From Nymphaea colorata (taxonomy: Eukaryota; Streptophyta; Magnoliopsida; Nymphaeales; Nymphaeaceae), in assembly GCF_008831285.2 (NCBI RefSeq), contig NC_045144.1, forward strand, positions 20,537,716 to 20,601,715: a stretch of DNA of 64,000 bases. Reading direction: 5' to 3'. A model generated the notes under the pieces. That model did not search any database, had not been told where the DNA came from, and worked only from the letters and a program-made list of their open reading frames with translations. How positions within the stretch are numbered: position 1 is the first letter of the stretch; the number at the start of each line of letters is the position of its first letter. Position numbers and translations under genes: made by a program. Shown here one piece after another: positions 21,700 through 33,403 of the stretch.

Positions 21700-23490
21700 G
21701 CAGGAGTTCCTAGTCATCGGCCTTATATTCACCAGGAAGACCGCCGCCCTTCTCGGCCAGGTTCAGGGCGAGCGAGAGAGTGGAAGGTCTATATTCTCTA
21801 TTTTCCTTTCATTTGCTTTCTTCTTCTCTTTTCTTGTCTGTTGGTTTGTGGGGTAGATGTGTGGCCTCCAAGAATGAAGGAGAAGAGAGGATGAGAAGAA
21901 AATTGACAGTACTTCCTCACTTCCTCATCTGGTTTTCAATATAAGTGCGCCTAGTAGACGCTGAAATGGTTTTAAATGATGGTCCAAGCCTGGGAATTTG
22001 GCTGTTCTTTTCTTCTTTATTAACTGGATCGCCAGATAGAAACTGAATTTTCACGGGCAATTCTGTCGAGTTAGATATGGTAATTGATGCTTCCTATGGT
22101 TTATTTGGGAGATAGCAGATCCGTAGACTTCATGTGCTCGCAGACATGGTTGGACTTTGTCAACAGCTTTGCCGTCCTTTTTGACAGCCGGCTGAGGAAC
22201 TTTTGGAAATGCGGTTTTCTACCAGCTTTGGCATTCTTTCGGGCAAATGGCTAACCACTCATCCCAATCATGGAACTATCCAAATAGCATCTAGGAAAAC
22301 TAATGGTGCTTGTTGGGTTGCCATTAAGGTAAATGGAGCCAAAAATGTTTTTAAAAATCCTTTCTGCCGCAGATCGATATCTCTTTTCCATGAGATGGAA
22401 ATGTTAGCTTGGACGCTTCTTCGTTTTGACTTCAATTGTTGCTCCATCATTATCATTAGTGCTAACAACAGAAAATGGAAATTATGGCTTAGTTCTCTTA
22501 TTGCAGGTAAGGGGAAATAGAGCAGCTCCCCAAATCGTGGCTAACAAAGTTCAACCTTTTCGCATCACAAACGAAAATCCAGATGTGCATACTCTTTCAT
22601 TGCTGCCCTTAGTTTGAGGTTCATTGTTTTCTCTTGTGCAAGTTGCAGCAATTTTTGTTAGTTCTACTGTAAATATTGTTTTTTGACATTGTTGGATTAA
22701 TAAAATTTATGAAAAGGTCCTCCAGCAGGTCATTTCAATTGTTCTTTGTGGGATAGCCACATTGATCCTTGCTACTTAGTGTGGACTTAGAATGAACCAT
22801 TTGCGGTATGACGTTGTCTATGTTCTTGATTGACATCCTTTTATAGTTTACATTGTTCAAGCACATGTAACAGATGCATAACTTAGAAGCACATCTTACA
22901 GAATCTTGCTTGAGAAACATATATTTTGTAAACAAAAGACTTGCATCTGAGGCTTCTTCTGTGAAGGAGAAGTGATGAACTATCAAAATGAAGCTGTAAT
23001 ATAGCTTTCGGGAAAAAAAAATCTAAACCCTCGTGTGTTGAGAGACCATCCCAAATGATCCAGCCACAATTTGTACCATCTGACTGGTCGCTTACATTTT
23101 AACTGCGTGCTATTCTCCAGAGATGAGCCATCCTGGATTATGTTGCCATTTCCATCGGAAATGAAGGCCATCTTTTCTTTTGTCATAACATGATCAAAAG
23201 TGATCCATGAATGCTATTCGAGGACCATCGCCCAGAAATGTTTGTCTTTCTTGGAACAATTTCACTTTTACTGACAGCATTACTATCCAATGAATACTTG
23301 GCAGCAGAAGCTCTGGATCAGTGCTTGACATTGTACCTCTAGCGGACACTGTGACCAAGTTGAAGGCTCGCTGTGAGCTCTGTGGAAAGCATGATTCTTT
23401 CACCCTCAGGAAAAGCGCAGAGATGCAGACTGAACTGATTGGTGGGGCTGATGTCTGCAGGCAGCATTACATTGGTAGGAGCAACTAGCA
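21700..23490 (+). pseudogene. Thymidine kinase pseudogene (partial duplicate)
   Basis: Segments align in order with the intact thymidine kinase gene at 27843-31582. They are the end of exon 1 plus the start of intron 1 (21710-22073 with about 28145-28510), an intron 1 segment (22733-22855 with about 28846-28960), an intron 2 segment (22859-22975 with about 29676-29790), intron 3 and exon 4 (22983-23490 with 30979-31500). Exons 2 and 3 are missing, and with them the IDEAQFF motif. The P-loop GPMFAGKTT is degraded to a reading like GLIFTRKTA. About 660 bp at 22074-22732 has no counterpart in the intact gene. The exon 4 remnant keeps the CELCGK zinc ligands but has a 12-bp in-frame deletion before CRQH and stops early. 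It cannot encode an active kinase. Confidence 0.92.
22074..22732 (+). other. Foreign segment inside the TK pseudogene, possible RNase H-like fragment
   Basis: This stretch is absent from the intact thymidine kinase gene. A forward frame at about 22209-22520 reads like the RNase H-type domain found in plant non-LTR retroelements and related proteins: NGACWVAIKV, then a spacer, then EMEMLAWTLLRF, followed by NRKWKLWLSSL. The frame is open without stops for over 100 codons. The similarity is weak and from memory; a retroelement fragment is the best guess. Confidence 0.35.
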
Positions 23491-23609
23491 AGGGACGAAC
23501 TGGTACGATCCTGTTTTAGTGACGCCGATGGGCAAGACCGCTGGTGGAGGCGGGAAGCCGTTGAATAACGAGGCAGAGGAGGATCCTGAACGAGGGTGTG
23601 AGATCTTGG

Positions 23610-25046
23610 ATGGTCGTCCGTTTTGAGTTCCTCTGGTTTCTTTCATCTTCCTCGGCGTTCGCCTTCCATGGCCACCGTCACCATCTTCTCCACTTCGCCC
23701 GTCGCTTCGCTGCCCATTTCAATTCAACCTCCGGTGCGACCATCCACGGCCATGGACCTCCCCACTTCAAATCATCGACGCTCGGTGGCGTCGGAAAGAA
23801 GCTCAAGGGTCTCTGCGTCTCCGGGAGATTGGGAGAAGCGGTAAACATCCTGTGCTCGGAAGGCTTGGTCGCCGATGGGAGCCTCTATGCTTCGTTGCTT
23901 CAGGAGTGCGTGGACTTGAAGGACTTCAGGTCTGGGAGACGCGTACATGCTCATATGATGGTAGTTGGATTCACCCCCGATGAGTATTTGAGGACGAAGC
24001 TTCTGATTCTGTACAGTAAAAGCGGGGACTTGTTCACCGCGCACCAAATGTTCGACGGAATGCCTGACCGGAATTTGGTGGCGTGGAACTCTTTGATTTC
24101 CGGGTATGTTGAGAGCGGTCGACACGAAGAGGCTTTAGGACTTTATGCTGGCATGCGATCGCAGGGTGTAGCTCCGGATCAGTTCACATTCGCTTCTGTG
24201 ATAAAGGCCTGTGCTGCGTTGGCGAAGTTGGAGCAGGGAAGGCGGGTTCATGGCGGGCTGATCAAGCGTGGGATCAAGGGGAATGTCGTGGTGGGCAGCG
24301 CCCTTGTGGACATGTACTGCAAGTGCAGCAGCACTAGTGATGCTCGGCGAGCTTTCGACGGCAGCCGTGTGAGGAACGTGGTCACTTGGACTGCTCTTAT
24401 TGCAGGTTATGGGCAGCATGGTCACGTTGCCGAAGTCTTGCAGCTGTTTCATCAGATGATCAGTGAAGGCCTAAGGCCGAACCACGTTACGTTTTTGGCA
24501 GTTCTCTGTGCTTGTAGCCGTGCTGGGCTGGTGGCCGAGGCATGGAAATATTTCAATTTGATGGCTGCAGAGTATGGAATGAAGCCAAAGGCAGAGCACT
24601 GTGCTGCCATGGTTGATCTCATGGCACGCTCAGGCAAGCTTGATGAAGCTCATCAATTTGTTAAGTTTCTGCCATTTAAGCACCACTCAGTACTTTGGGG
24701 CACCCTTCTTGGTGCATCGAGCGTTCATGGGCACCTGCAACTTGCCACAGTTGCAGCGAATAGGTTCTTTGAGCTTGAGCCTGATAATGCGGGGAAATAT
24801 GTGGTGCTGTCAAATGTTTATGCTGCCCGTGGACTGTGGAGAAAGGTTGCAGAGGTGCGGGAAGTGATGAAGGAGAATGGGATAAAAAAGGAGCCTGCTT
24901 GTAGTTGGATTGAGGTTCAAAGAGAGGTTCATGCCTTTCTTGTTGGAGACAGATCGCACCCAAGAGCAGATGAAATATACAAAACAATCAAAAGAATTAC
25001 CATTCTCTTGAAGGATGCAGGTTATGTTCCTGATATAACTGCTTAA
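23610..25046 (+). CDS. Pentatricopeptide repeat protein, PLS class with E/E+ motifs
   Basis: A single intronless exon encodes 478 aa from the first ATG at 23610. PLS-type repeats run from about residue 65 to 370, with units such as NLVAWNSLISGYVESGRHEEAL and NVVTWTALIAGYGQHGHVAEVL. The C-terminus has E and E+ motifs (VLWGTLLGA…YVVLSNVYAARGLW…SWIEVQREVHAFLVGDRSHP…IYKTIKRI) and stops before any DYW deaminase domain. Such proteins bind organellar RNA one base per repeat, and E/E+ proteins usually support C-to-U editing with a DYW partner. The Arg/His-rich N-terminus suggests mitochondrial or plastid import. Order and wording of the repeats resemble Arabidopsis At4g16470, from memory. The exon 4 remnant of the thymidine kinase pseudogene ends about 120 bp upstream, so the promoter must overlap the pseudogene. 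Confidence 0.93.
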   Translation: MVVRFEFLWFLSSSSAFAFHGHRHHLLHFARRFAAHFNSTSGATIHGHGPPHFKSSTLGGVGKKLKGLCVSGRLGEAVNILCSEGLVADGSLYASLLQECVDLKDFRSGRRVHAHMMVVGFTPDEYLRTKLLILYSKSGDLFTAHQMFDGMPDRNLVAWNSLISGYVESGRHEEALGLYAGMRSQGVAPDQFTFASVIKACAALAKLEQGRRVHGGLIKRGIKGNVVVGSALVDMYCKCSSTSDARRAFDGSRVRNVVTWTALIAGYGQHGHVAEVLQLFHQMISEGLRPNHVTFLAVLCACSRAGLVAEAWKYFNLMAAEYGMKPKAEHCAAMVDLMARSGKLDEAHQFVKFLPFKHHSVLWGTLLGASSVHGHLQLATVAANRFFELEPDNAGKYVVLSNVYAARGLWRKVAEVREVMKENGIKKEPACSWIEVQREVHAFLVGDRSHPRADEIYKTIKRITILLKDAGYVPDITA

Positions 25047-25084
25047 CTATGCTCTTGCTTGGGATCAGAGCTGCTGCCATGAAC

Positions 25085-25349
25085 ATTATGCATTAGAGAT
25101 TTCTCCTTTTCTTTTACTTGTGAGTTGTGATTTCTATTCCCTGTAGATGCAGAGTGTCATGAAGATTGAGTGTTTGACACACGCATGTGCACATGCGCAC
25201 ATGGGTTCCATTCATTTGATATTATGCATTAGAGATTTTTCCTTTTCTTGTGAGTTGTGATTTCTCTTCACTGTAGATGCAGAGTGTCATGAAGATGAGT
25301 GTTTGACACACGCATCTGCACATGCTCACATGGGTTCCATTCATTTGAT
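25085..25349. repeat. Tandem duplication of about 130 bp in the PPR 3' flank
   Basis: 25085-25220 (136 bp) and 25221-25349 (129 bp) are near-identical. Both begin ATTATGCATTAGAGATTT and end GGGTTCCATTCATTTGAT. They differ by small deletions and a few substitutions, so the duplication is fairly recent. It probably lies in the 3' UTR of the PPR gene. Confidence 0.95.
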
Positions 25350-26091
25350 ACTGGTAAGTCACCAAGTTCACAGGATGTCAAATTCAAAAAAAGAAAGAAC
25401 TCACATGGGTCTCTTTTCCCAGTTTGTAAACATTGTCGTAGTTTTGTATTTTAGAATTGTTTTTCATTGAGATGATTTACAGGCACATGTTTCATGAATG
25501 AGAAATATTGCAATGTGTTTAAAAAATTTTAAGAGACTATTTTATCTTTAATGGAAAAGGTAATTTCTTTACAAGTAGGTTTTTCACAATTTCACAACTT
25601 TCTTTGGTTAGCTTTTCTTTTTTTGTCTCCGCAGTCACACGAAAAAGGATAGCAAAATCATGGGGAGACCAACAAAAGAATTTACATTATAAGAAATTCT
25701 TTTTAAAGGTATTCTCTGTTTTAATAGGAGTGATTACTGTTCTTCACTAGTGAAATTTTGTTTGTGAATTACTTCATTCTGGTTAATTACTAACAAAAAG
25801 AAAGACGATTCAATTGTTAGTTCTTTTTCATTTTAATGTTCTCTCACATCTCATTATTCTGCTGAACTATACTCCAGTGTGGTACCAGATGACTTTTGTG
25901 GCTGCCATGAGTCTTCACTATAGAAGCAAACTGTTATGACATATAGAAAAATCGATGTGCACATGTTCACATGAACTTATTCTGGGCTTAATTTATAATT
26001 AGTGCACCGGCCCGTCCAAATGATCCTGATGTATAATTAGTAAGGGTGCCAAACATATCACGAGTTTCGAAGAGAGCACCAAAAGGGAGCC

Positions 26092-26191
<100 letters not shown>

Positions 26192-27439
26192 GTTTTAATT
26201 GTGTATATATAAGTCGAGCAGTGCTTTTAATTCCAGGTTCAAGTCCCCTCAAACCTATCAGACATAACCAGCCAAGCAAGACCATCAAAAGTTAGATATT
26301 CAATTGATGCTCACTCTTATACTTGTTCAGGATTTAGGTGGACATACGCAAGGGCGGAGCCAATATTTTTTTTAGGGTCGGACCAATACGATTTGCGGGC
26401 GGGCTGGGGCAAGAGGGGCGACCGGTCGAACTAAACTAAAAAAAATTGATTTTTTCAATGTAATTTTTTTTTTCCTACGCTCACTCCAGCATGGCCGAGG
26501 CGGCCCCCCTCCCTCCGCCCCTGGACCTACGGTATATCTGTTCACTTAAAGTTGCGTGCCAATTAGCAGCTCAACAAAAAGTGAGGGCGAACCGAGATCT
26601 ATATGCAATGTAAAATGATTTTGTATTTCAAGTAATTTTAAATATATAACAGATCAAATCTCATAGCCATATCCTGACAATCTATATCATGATCATATTC
26701 AAACAATCCCCATGGTGTCACCACTTTTTTTTTTTTTTTTAAAGATGGCAGCATTCATAAGAGGCGGTCTAGATGGAATTTAATAAATAGTTGAGGTTGC
26801 TTGCATTGCATTTTTTAAAACGATTTGTTAAAAAATCAGTTACTAAGTTCAAACATCTTTTTAATATGGATTCAATTACTATATAGGCCTTGAACTGTAG
26901 AGGTCAGTAGCGCCTGTATGAAACCAGATGTTAACGTTAAAATATATATATATTTTACATAAAATTGACGCTAAATTTAGATCTGCCACCCAATCTTAGT
27001 GTAATCCAAAACGTCCGATAAGTTAAAAAGAAGAGTAAAGGAGTTTGTTTTCTTAAAAACTATAAAACAAGGGCATTAACTTTCATTAAACCCAAAAGAA
27101 ACTGCAAATTTCTCGCCGATATCATCTTCCACTGAATTATGCTTTCGTTTTAACTTTTTATGTACCACTTAATAAATTGAAAATGTAATTGAGTGATCGA
27201 AGACAGTACTGGAAAAGAATTACAGTTAACGGTCTTCTTAATTTTATTTTGAGAAATTATAAAAATATCTGTTTACATAAAATAGTTTTTAAAATGTAAC
27301 AACATTTTCACTTGAAACAAACGCGCCCGAATTTGTTCATAAAATTTCAACAATAAAAACGAAAGCGCCATCTTCTTTTCTCAAATTCTCATTAGAAATC
27401 ATATATTTAAAATACAAACAAGGAGAATCAAGAAAGGAG

Positions 27440-27780
27440 GAGAGAGAGGGAGGGAAGCGGTTGTCCTCCTCTTTCCCTCCATCCTTTTCCCTCCCAAATT
27501 CCTTCCATTGATTAGAGCTCTAATTCTATTTCAGTAATTATTTTAGAGAGAGAGTGCCTGTCTTCATCTTCTTTCCCTCCAATCTCCGTTGCTTTCCCTC
27601 CCAAATTCCTTCCTCTAATACCAACTCTTCTACTTTAATGTTTTTTTCAAACACGATCTCTTCCTCATCTAAGCCGTCTTCTTCCTCTCTTCTTAATTGT
27701 TTCCCTCCATTTTCATTCCCCCATTTCCCTCCCAAATCGCTTCCTTCTTTCTCTTTTCAAGTTTCAACCACCTTCAAATC
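27440..27780 (+). promoter_or_regulatory. CT-rich leader/promoter of the thymidine kinase gene
   Basis: Pyrimidine-rich, with many CTTTCCCTCC and TTCCCTCCCAAAT repeats, directly upstream of the start codon at 27843. This fits a plant Y-patch promoter or pyrimidine-rich 5' UTR. No distinct TATA box was identified, as is common for nucleotide-metabolism genes. The open frame at 27554-27826 across it is low-complexity and not taken as a gene. Confidence 0.4.
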
Positions 27781-27842
27781 CCTTTTTGAATTTGAGTTTT
27801 CTCTGCTGTTCCCTTTTTTAGCTTAGCGGGAGGGGCGCCATT

Positions 27843-30800
27843 ATGAAAACCCTAACCCTCCCGCTCCCGGGCATTTCTTGCACCCACCACCTGTCTTCTG
27901 CCTTCCATAGAACTTCCCCTTCCTCCCTTCTCCGTCGTATCCTGTCTTCCTCCTCCTCCGCTGACATTCCTCTTCTGCGGATGTTTTCCGCGCGTTCCCT
28001 CACAGACCCTCTGTCATCTTCTTCCCTCAGGACCATGGTAGCCGCTTGCCGGTCTTCCGGTCTTTCTGGGGCGAAGGGCGTCGATGGTAGCCGCCCTTCC
28101 GAGCCCCTGGTGATGGGCATTCCCGGGGAGATCCACGTTATCATCGGCCCTATGTTCGCCGGGAAGACCACCGCCCTTCTCCGTCGGGTTCAGGCCGAGC
28201 GAGAGAGTGGAAGGTCTTTATTCTATATCTTTCTCTCATTTGCTTCCTTGTTCTCTTTGCTTGTTTGTTGGGTTGTGGGGTTGGTGGGTAGATGTGTGAC
28301 CTGCAAGAATGATGGAGAAGAGAGGGTAAGAAGAAAATTGGCTGTGCTTCCTCTGTTGTCAGCGGAATGTAATCTGGTTTTCAGTATAAGTGCGCCTCGT
28401 AGACGTTGGAATGGGTCTAACTGAATGGTCCAAGTTTGGTAATTTGGCTGTTTTTTCTTCTTTATTAACTGGATCGCCAGATAGAAACTGAATTTTCACG
28501 GGCAATTCTGTCGAGTTTCCTAGAAAAAGTCATAGCTTTATTCTACGGATTTGGTATATCTAAGGTGCTCTAATGTCGTGGGGAATAGTAGGAAGAGTGG
28601 TCAGCTGCATTTCGCTGTTTCGTCGAAATATCTCTTCTTCATTTGCTTACAATGGTGAAGGAAACTGTTGTTTATGTAATAACGGACTAAGCCTTAGCCT
28701 TTGGTTTAGGCCGATGGTCTCTTAGTTTTACTCTTAGCAACCCAAACTTCTTACAACACATTGAACATTCGAATTATTTGGGAAAGAATGGCGTATTTGC
28801 TTTATATGGAGCCTATCAATGAATGCATGTTATACCTGTCTGTTCAATTATTCTTTGTGGATAGCCACATTGATCCTTGCTGCTTAGTATAGGTGTATAA
28901 TGAACCATTAGTGGTATGACGTTGTTTATGTTCTTGATTAACATCCTTTTATAGTTTAACTAAAAAATTGCATCATGCGTGCTATTTGCTTTCTTTTTTG
29001 TATTCAAAGACTTCTCAAGTGAATTTCAATGTGAAAGGATTTCTTTGCCTGCCGTTTTATTGTATGAATTGCTGATGAAGTGCCGGTACCCAGCCTATGA
29101 AAATATGCTTGCTCATGTTTTTTTTTTTGAGCGCCTGTTTTGTTTTTTGCTTCTCAAACATTTTTGTACTGTATTATGATATTAATTTTCTGTTTAGCCT
29201 TGAGCTATCATCATTCTCCTGTGGTTCATGCGTTGTTGATGGCTCATATGCCTGTGCAGACAAGTGGCTTTGATAAAATCAGATAAAGATACCAGATATG
29301 CCAAAAGTTCTGTCGTGACACATGATGGTACTAAAATGTCTTGCTGGGCACTGCCAAACCTTTCAATGTTTAGAACCAAGATCGGTGCTGAGGCATATCA
29401 CAAGGTACACATGCTCAAAGAACTGTAATGTAGTCCCATTGACATGGTAGTGCATTTCATATTCGGTCTTTAGCAACCATGAATGACATGAAAGATCGTG
29501 TCTTGGCTTTGCTACACGGATTGAGTTCTATTATCCAGTGGGGTTACTCTACATAAATGTGACTGTGATATGGTGCATGACATGAGCATGTTTGCATCTG
29601 TGTGTTCGTGTGTTGTCTTATTTAATGTCAACCAAACATAGAAGATGTATATGCAAAACCATGCTTTTACTAAAGCACATGTAACAGATGGAAAATTTAG
29701 AAGCACATCTTACAGAATCTTGTATGAGGAAAATATATTTTGTAAACAAAAGACCTGCATCTGAGGCTTCATCTGTGAAGGGGAAGTGACCAACTAAATA
29801 TATGGTAAATTGACTCTATAAATGACCTTTCTATTAAATTTTTAAGTGCACCATATAGTATTAGTTGATAGTAGCATGTATGACCCATAATTTCTTCAAG
29901 TGCTGTATTAACTATTAACCTCTTTTTTTCTTTGTGACTTTGTCATGCAATAGCTGGATGTGATAGGCATTGATGAGGCACAATTCTTTGAAGACTTGTA
30001 CGATTTCTGTCAGATTGCTGCTGACCGTGATGGGAAGACTGTGATAGTTGCAGGTCTTGATGGTGATTATCTAAGGTAATTAGTAGTTCTTGTTGAGTTT
30101 TTATAGTTTGTGTAGTTGGTGTTTATAATGTTTTTTGAGTCCATGTATCTCATCAGAGTTTTGAGATCTAGTTTGGCATTTATGTTGTTTTTGAAATCTG
30201 TGTGTGAAGGTTTTCATTTCATATATGTTTGTTGATGTGTTTTAATATCTCTACTGTTCATCTTGCTTGAGTTTATATATGAAATGCAAAGAACCTTTAG
30301 TTTATATTATGAACTGCAAAGCGCCTCTAAACTTGAGACTTGAAGGTCCAAAAATCCCTTTCACATAACTCTATGCTTGGTTGATGAGGGTTTGAGTATG
30401 GAAGAAACTGGATCCTGGATTTTAGATCCCTTTTTTCGAGTAGCAGGTAGGTGAAAGCTTGATGCCTTGACCTGTTCCCCATTGGAGATCCTAGTTAAAT
30501 CAAACATCCTATTATTTTGAATGTTATCATTGTCTGTGACAAGAATAAAAGTGAAAATATGTTATAATCTGCTTTTGTATGACTGTCATTGTTATTAATG
30601 GTTGCTGTTGATCCAAGCACAAAGAGTCAAATAGCTGTATGTCTGTGCATGTGCTTAGGGAAAGGGAATCAAATGGTGACTTGATTCTTGCTTTATTTTT
30701 CTGTAAAATGTGACAAGCATGTTCTACTTATTTATTGATTTTAGAGTTGAATGGTGATATTTATTATCATTGACTAATGGTGCAGGGCCCTTACCCCCTT

Positions 30801-31582
30801 GGTAATAAACATTTCTTTTTTGGTTTCCTTTATCACATGAAGCCATTCGTCTACCTGTTTTACATATCCATGTGAATCTTACATAGATGAGAGCATGTAC
30901 TACATTAAATTGTTGGCCACTTGGAATGTCCGTCAGTGAGAATAAATGGTTTATGGTCCCTAGTGTTTGCTGCCACTGTCAAAATGAAGCTGTAATATTG
31001 GTTTGTGGGAAAAAACGTCTAAACCCTTGTGTGTTGAGGGACTAATCCATCCACAATTTGTACCATCTGACTGCTCGCTCAGATTTTAACTGTGCTTGCT
31101 ATTCTCCAGAAATAAGCCATCTTGGATTATGTTGCCATTTGCATCTGAACTGAAAGCCATCTTTTCTTTTGTCATGACATGATTCAATGTGATCCATGAA
31201 TGCCATTCGAGGACCTTTTCCCAAAAGAAGCAAATACCATAAAATGTTTGGCTTTCTTGGAACAATTTCACTTACTGACAGCTTTACTGTCCAATAAATA
31301 TTTGGCAGGAGAAGCTTTGGATCAGTGCTTGACATTGTACCTCTAGCAGACACTGTTACCAAGTTGAAGGCTCGCTGTGAGCTCTGTGGAAAACATGCCT
31401 CTTTCACCCTCAGGAAAAGCGGAGAGATGCAGACTGAACTGATTGGTGGCGCTGATGTTTACATGCCTGTCTGCAGGCAGCATTACGTGAATGGCCAAGT
31501 TGTTATTGAAGCAACTAGAACAATATTAGACTCTCAGCAGATTTGCAGCTCTTACATTGAAACTGCGCCTGTGCCTAGTTAG
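27843..31582 (+). CDS. Thymidine kinase (TK1 type), four exons
   Basis: Exons 27843-28213, 29260-29404, 29954-30075 and 31309-31582 join in frame to 303 aa, all at GT-AG sites. The enzyme phosphorylates thymidine to dTMP in the salvage pathway that feeds DNA synthesis and repair. Visible hallmarks are the P-loop GPMFAGKTT (about residue 102), the Mg/nucleotide motif IDEAQFF at the start of exon 3, [10 protein letters not shown] spanning exons 3/4, and the zinc ligands CELCGK and CRQHY. The tail Y-N-G-Q-V-V-I-E closes the lasso-side region. The first 90 residues are Ser/Arg-rich without homology to the catalytic core and look like an organellar transit peptide; downstream Met codons (about 47, 65 and 90) could give a cytosolic form. 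A decayed duplicate lies at 21.7-23.5 kb. Confidence 0.96.
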
Positions 31583-33320
31583 GAAGTCCGTATCTCAATT
31601 CCCTACTCTAATATAGTCTGTTCGTTTTCTCTGTTTTTTCTTTACCTCTTACCTCTTTTTATTCCCCCTCAAATCCTTCGGCAGTTGTTTTACCTCGGCT
31701 CTTGTCCGAACTGCTCGGTCAGGCCCTGCATCTAATCTATATGATGATGACTGCTGTATATCTATTAAAGATGGAACCTAGTAGCGTGCTTGTAACCATT
31801 TTGTATATGTAACCATGCCCACATGTTAAGGGATTTTAAGTTTCAAATCTTGGAACATTATCAGACCAACCTCGATCTTTGATCTCATCGGTTGAACTCT
31901 TGCATAAAGTGGGACGAATGGATTAACTAGAATCGAATGGGCATTTGGTGGACCGATTTAAGGCTGAATCGGCGGATTCCATTACAATTCTGTCGCTCGA
32001 CTCGGGATATAATTTTAATATTTTATTTAGTAACATATAAAACTTCAAAGCAAAGCATCCTTGCGGAGAAAATTGAGGCCACTTTTCCAAGGGAATCCTT
32101 TATCCTCAATACAGACTACACAGTTAAAAAAGGTTGTCTTTATCAGTTCAACTGCTAACAAACGAAATGCATTCAAATTTCTCCGTCCTTTTCTTTCCAA
32201 ATTCATGGTAAATGTCTGAGAACATACCTCAAAATTTTCTGATAACGAGCTAAATACTGTCAAAAAACTTAAAATTAAACTACACTTTCTGTATTGACTC
32301 AAAGTCAAAACGCCCTGTCATTATTTTAATCTGCGCAGCCAATAAAACAAGTTAATCAGTTGAAAATGACCAAAAAGACATTTATTTAAGTTATTCTCAG
32401 GATCGTTACTTTCTATTACTCTGATCAACTACGCTTGTACATCATTGTCATTTTTTTAAAAAAAATTGTTCTCTTTTTTCTAGAGATAAACTTTAATGGT
32501 TTTTCTGCAGGGACGGCTCCCTGAAAATTTCTCTAACCATTGTTGCCTACCCGTTGAATTGAATGTTCTTCAAAGCTAAGCAGCGACTTATTATTTGCTT
32601 AAAATCTTTGTTTTTTTTAAAATTTTTTCTTTAACTCTTATAGTCTGGAACTAAAGAATCATGATAAAAGTAGACACTCCACGGTTGGATGTAAAACTGA
32701 GGCCTGTAACAAAAAATGAAAAAAAGGAAAAATGAGAAATGAAGGATTCATATTTAAACTTACGGCCAAGAAGTGCAAATCCCCCTCCACAAGATCATAC
32801 TTTATTATTTATTTATTTATTTATCCTATGAATGTCTGTGCATTGCTGACTTGCGGGCTGCCCAATACCTTGAAAGGAATGTAGTGCTTTTGAGCTACAT
32901 TCAGTGTAAGAGATAAATAAACAAATAACGAAGAACGGGTGTATAAATTCAATATGGTTGGAAGTAAGTGAACAAACTTTAAATAGAATGTCTAACCGAA
33001 TGAAGTTTCAAGTTCAAAGATTATATAATAATAATATAACTTTGAAATAACATTTATACAAGTTTAAAAGTGAATAGGAAGTCCACGTTTTTGATGCCTT
33101 GCCGTTCAAGTTGCCAAGAAAAGAAGCTCTGCGGTCGAGATAAATGTGGACATGGGGACAACCTTCATCTATAATTCTGTACTTACTTTCTTGAAATATT
33201 CAAAACTCTTCTTTCATAGTTCTTTTGAATTTGATATCCTTTTGAATATCGTTCTTCTCTCACCTTTCCTTCATTTGGTAGTAATTGTGCTTCGAAGAAC
33301 TACCAAGTTACGCGGTTGTG

Positions 33321-33403
33321 CCTCTTCGGTTAACTACACAAGATTTATACACGCACACACACCTCTTCGGTTAACTACACAAGTTTTCTACACGCACACA
33401 CAC
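33321..33403. repeat. 41-bp tandem duplication
   Basis: CCTCTTCGGTTAACTACACA followed by AGATTTATACACGCACACACA (33321-33361) is repeated from 33362 with few changes and then runs into a CA-rich stretch. Confidence 0.9.

Noticed and set aside
23598-23609. Extending the PPR protein four codons upstream
   Set aside because: The codon at 23598 is GTG. The first ATG in frame is 23610, which is used.
24452-24987. Antisense frames over the PPR gene
   Set aside because: Shadows of the GC-rich coding strand; the sense frame explains the region fully.
26215-26245. tRNA-like B box (GGTTCAAGTCC)
   Set aside because: No cloverleaf can be formed and no proper A box lies at the right distance.
27554-27826. 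90-codon Ser/Pro/Phe-rich frame before the thymidine kinase gene
   Set aside because: It is translated CT-rich promoter/leader sequence with low complexity and no domain.
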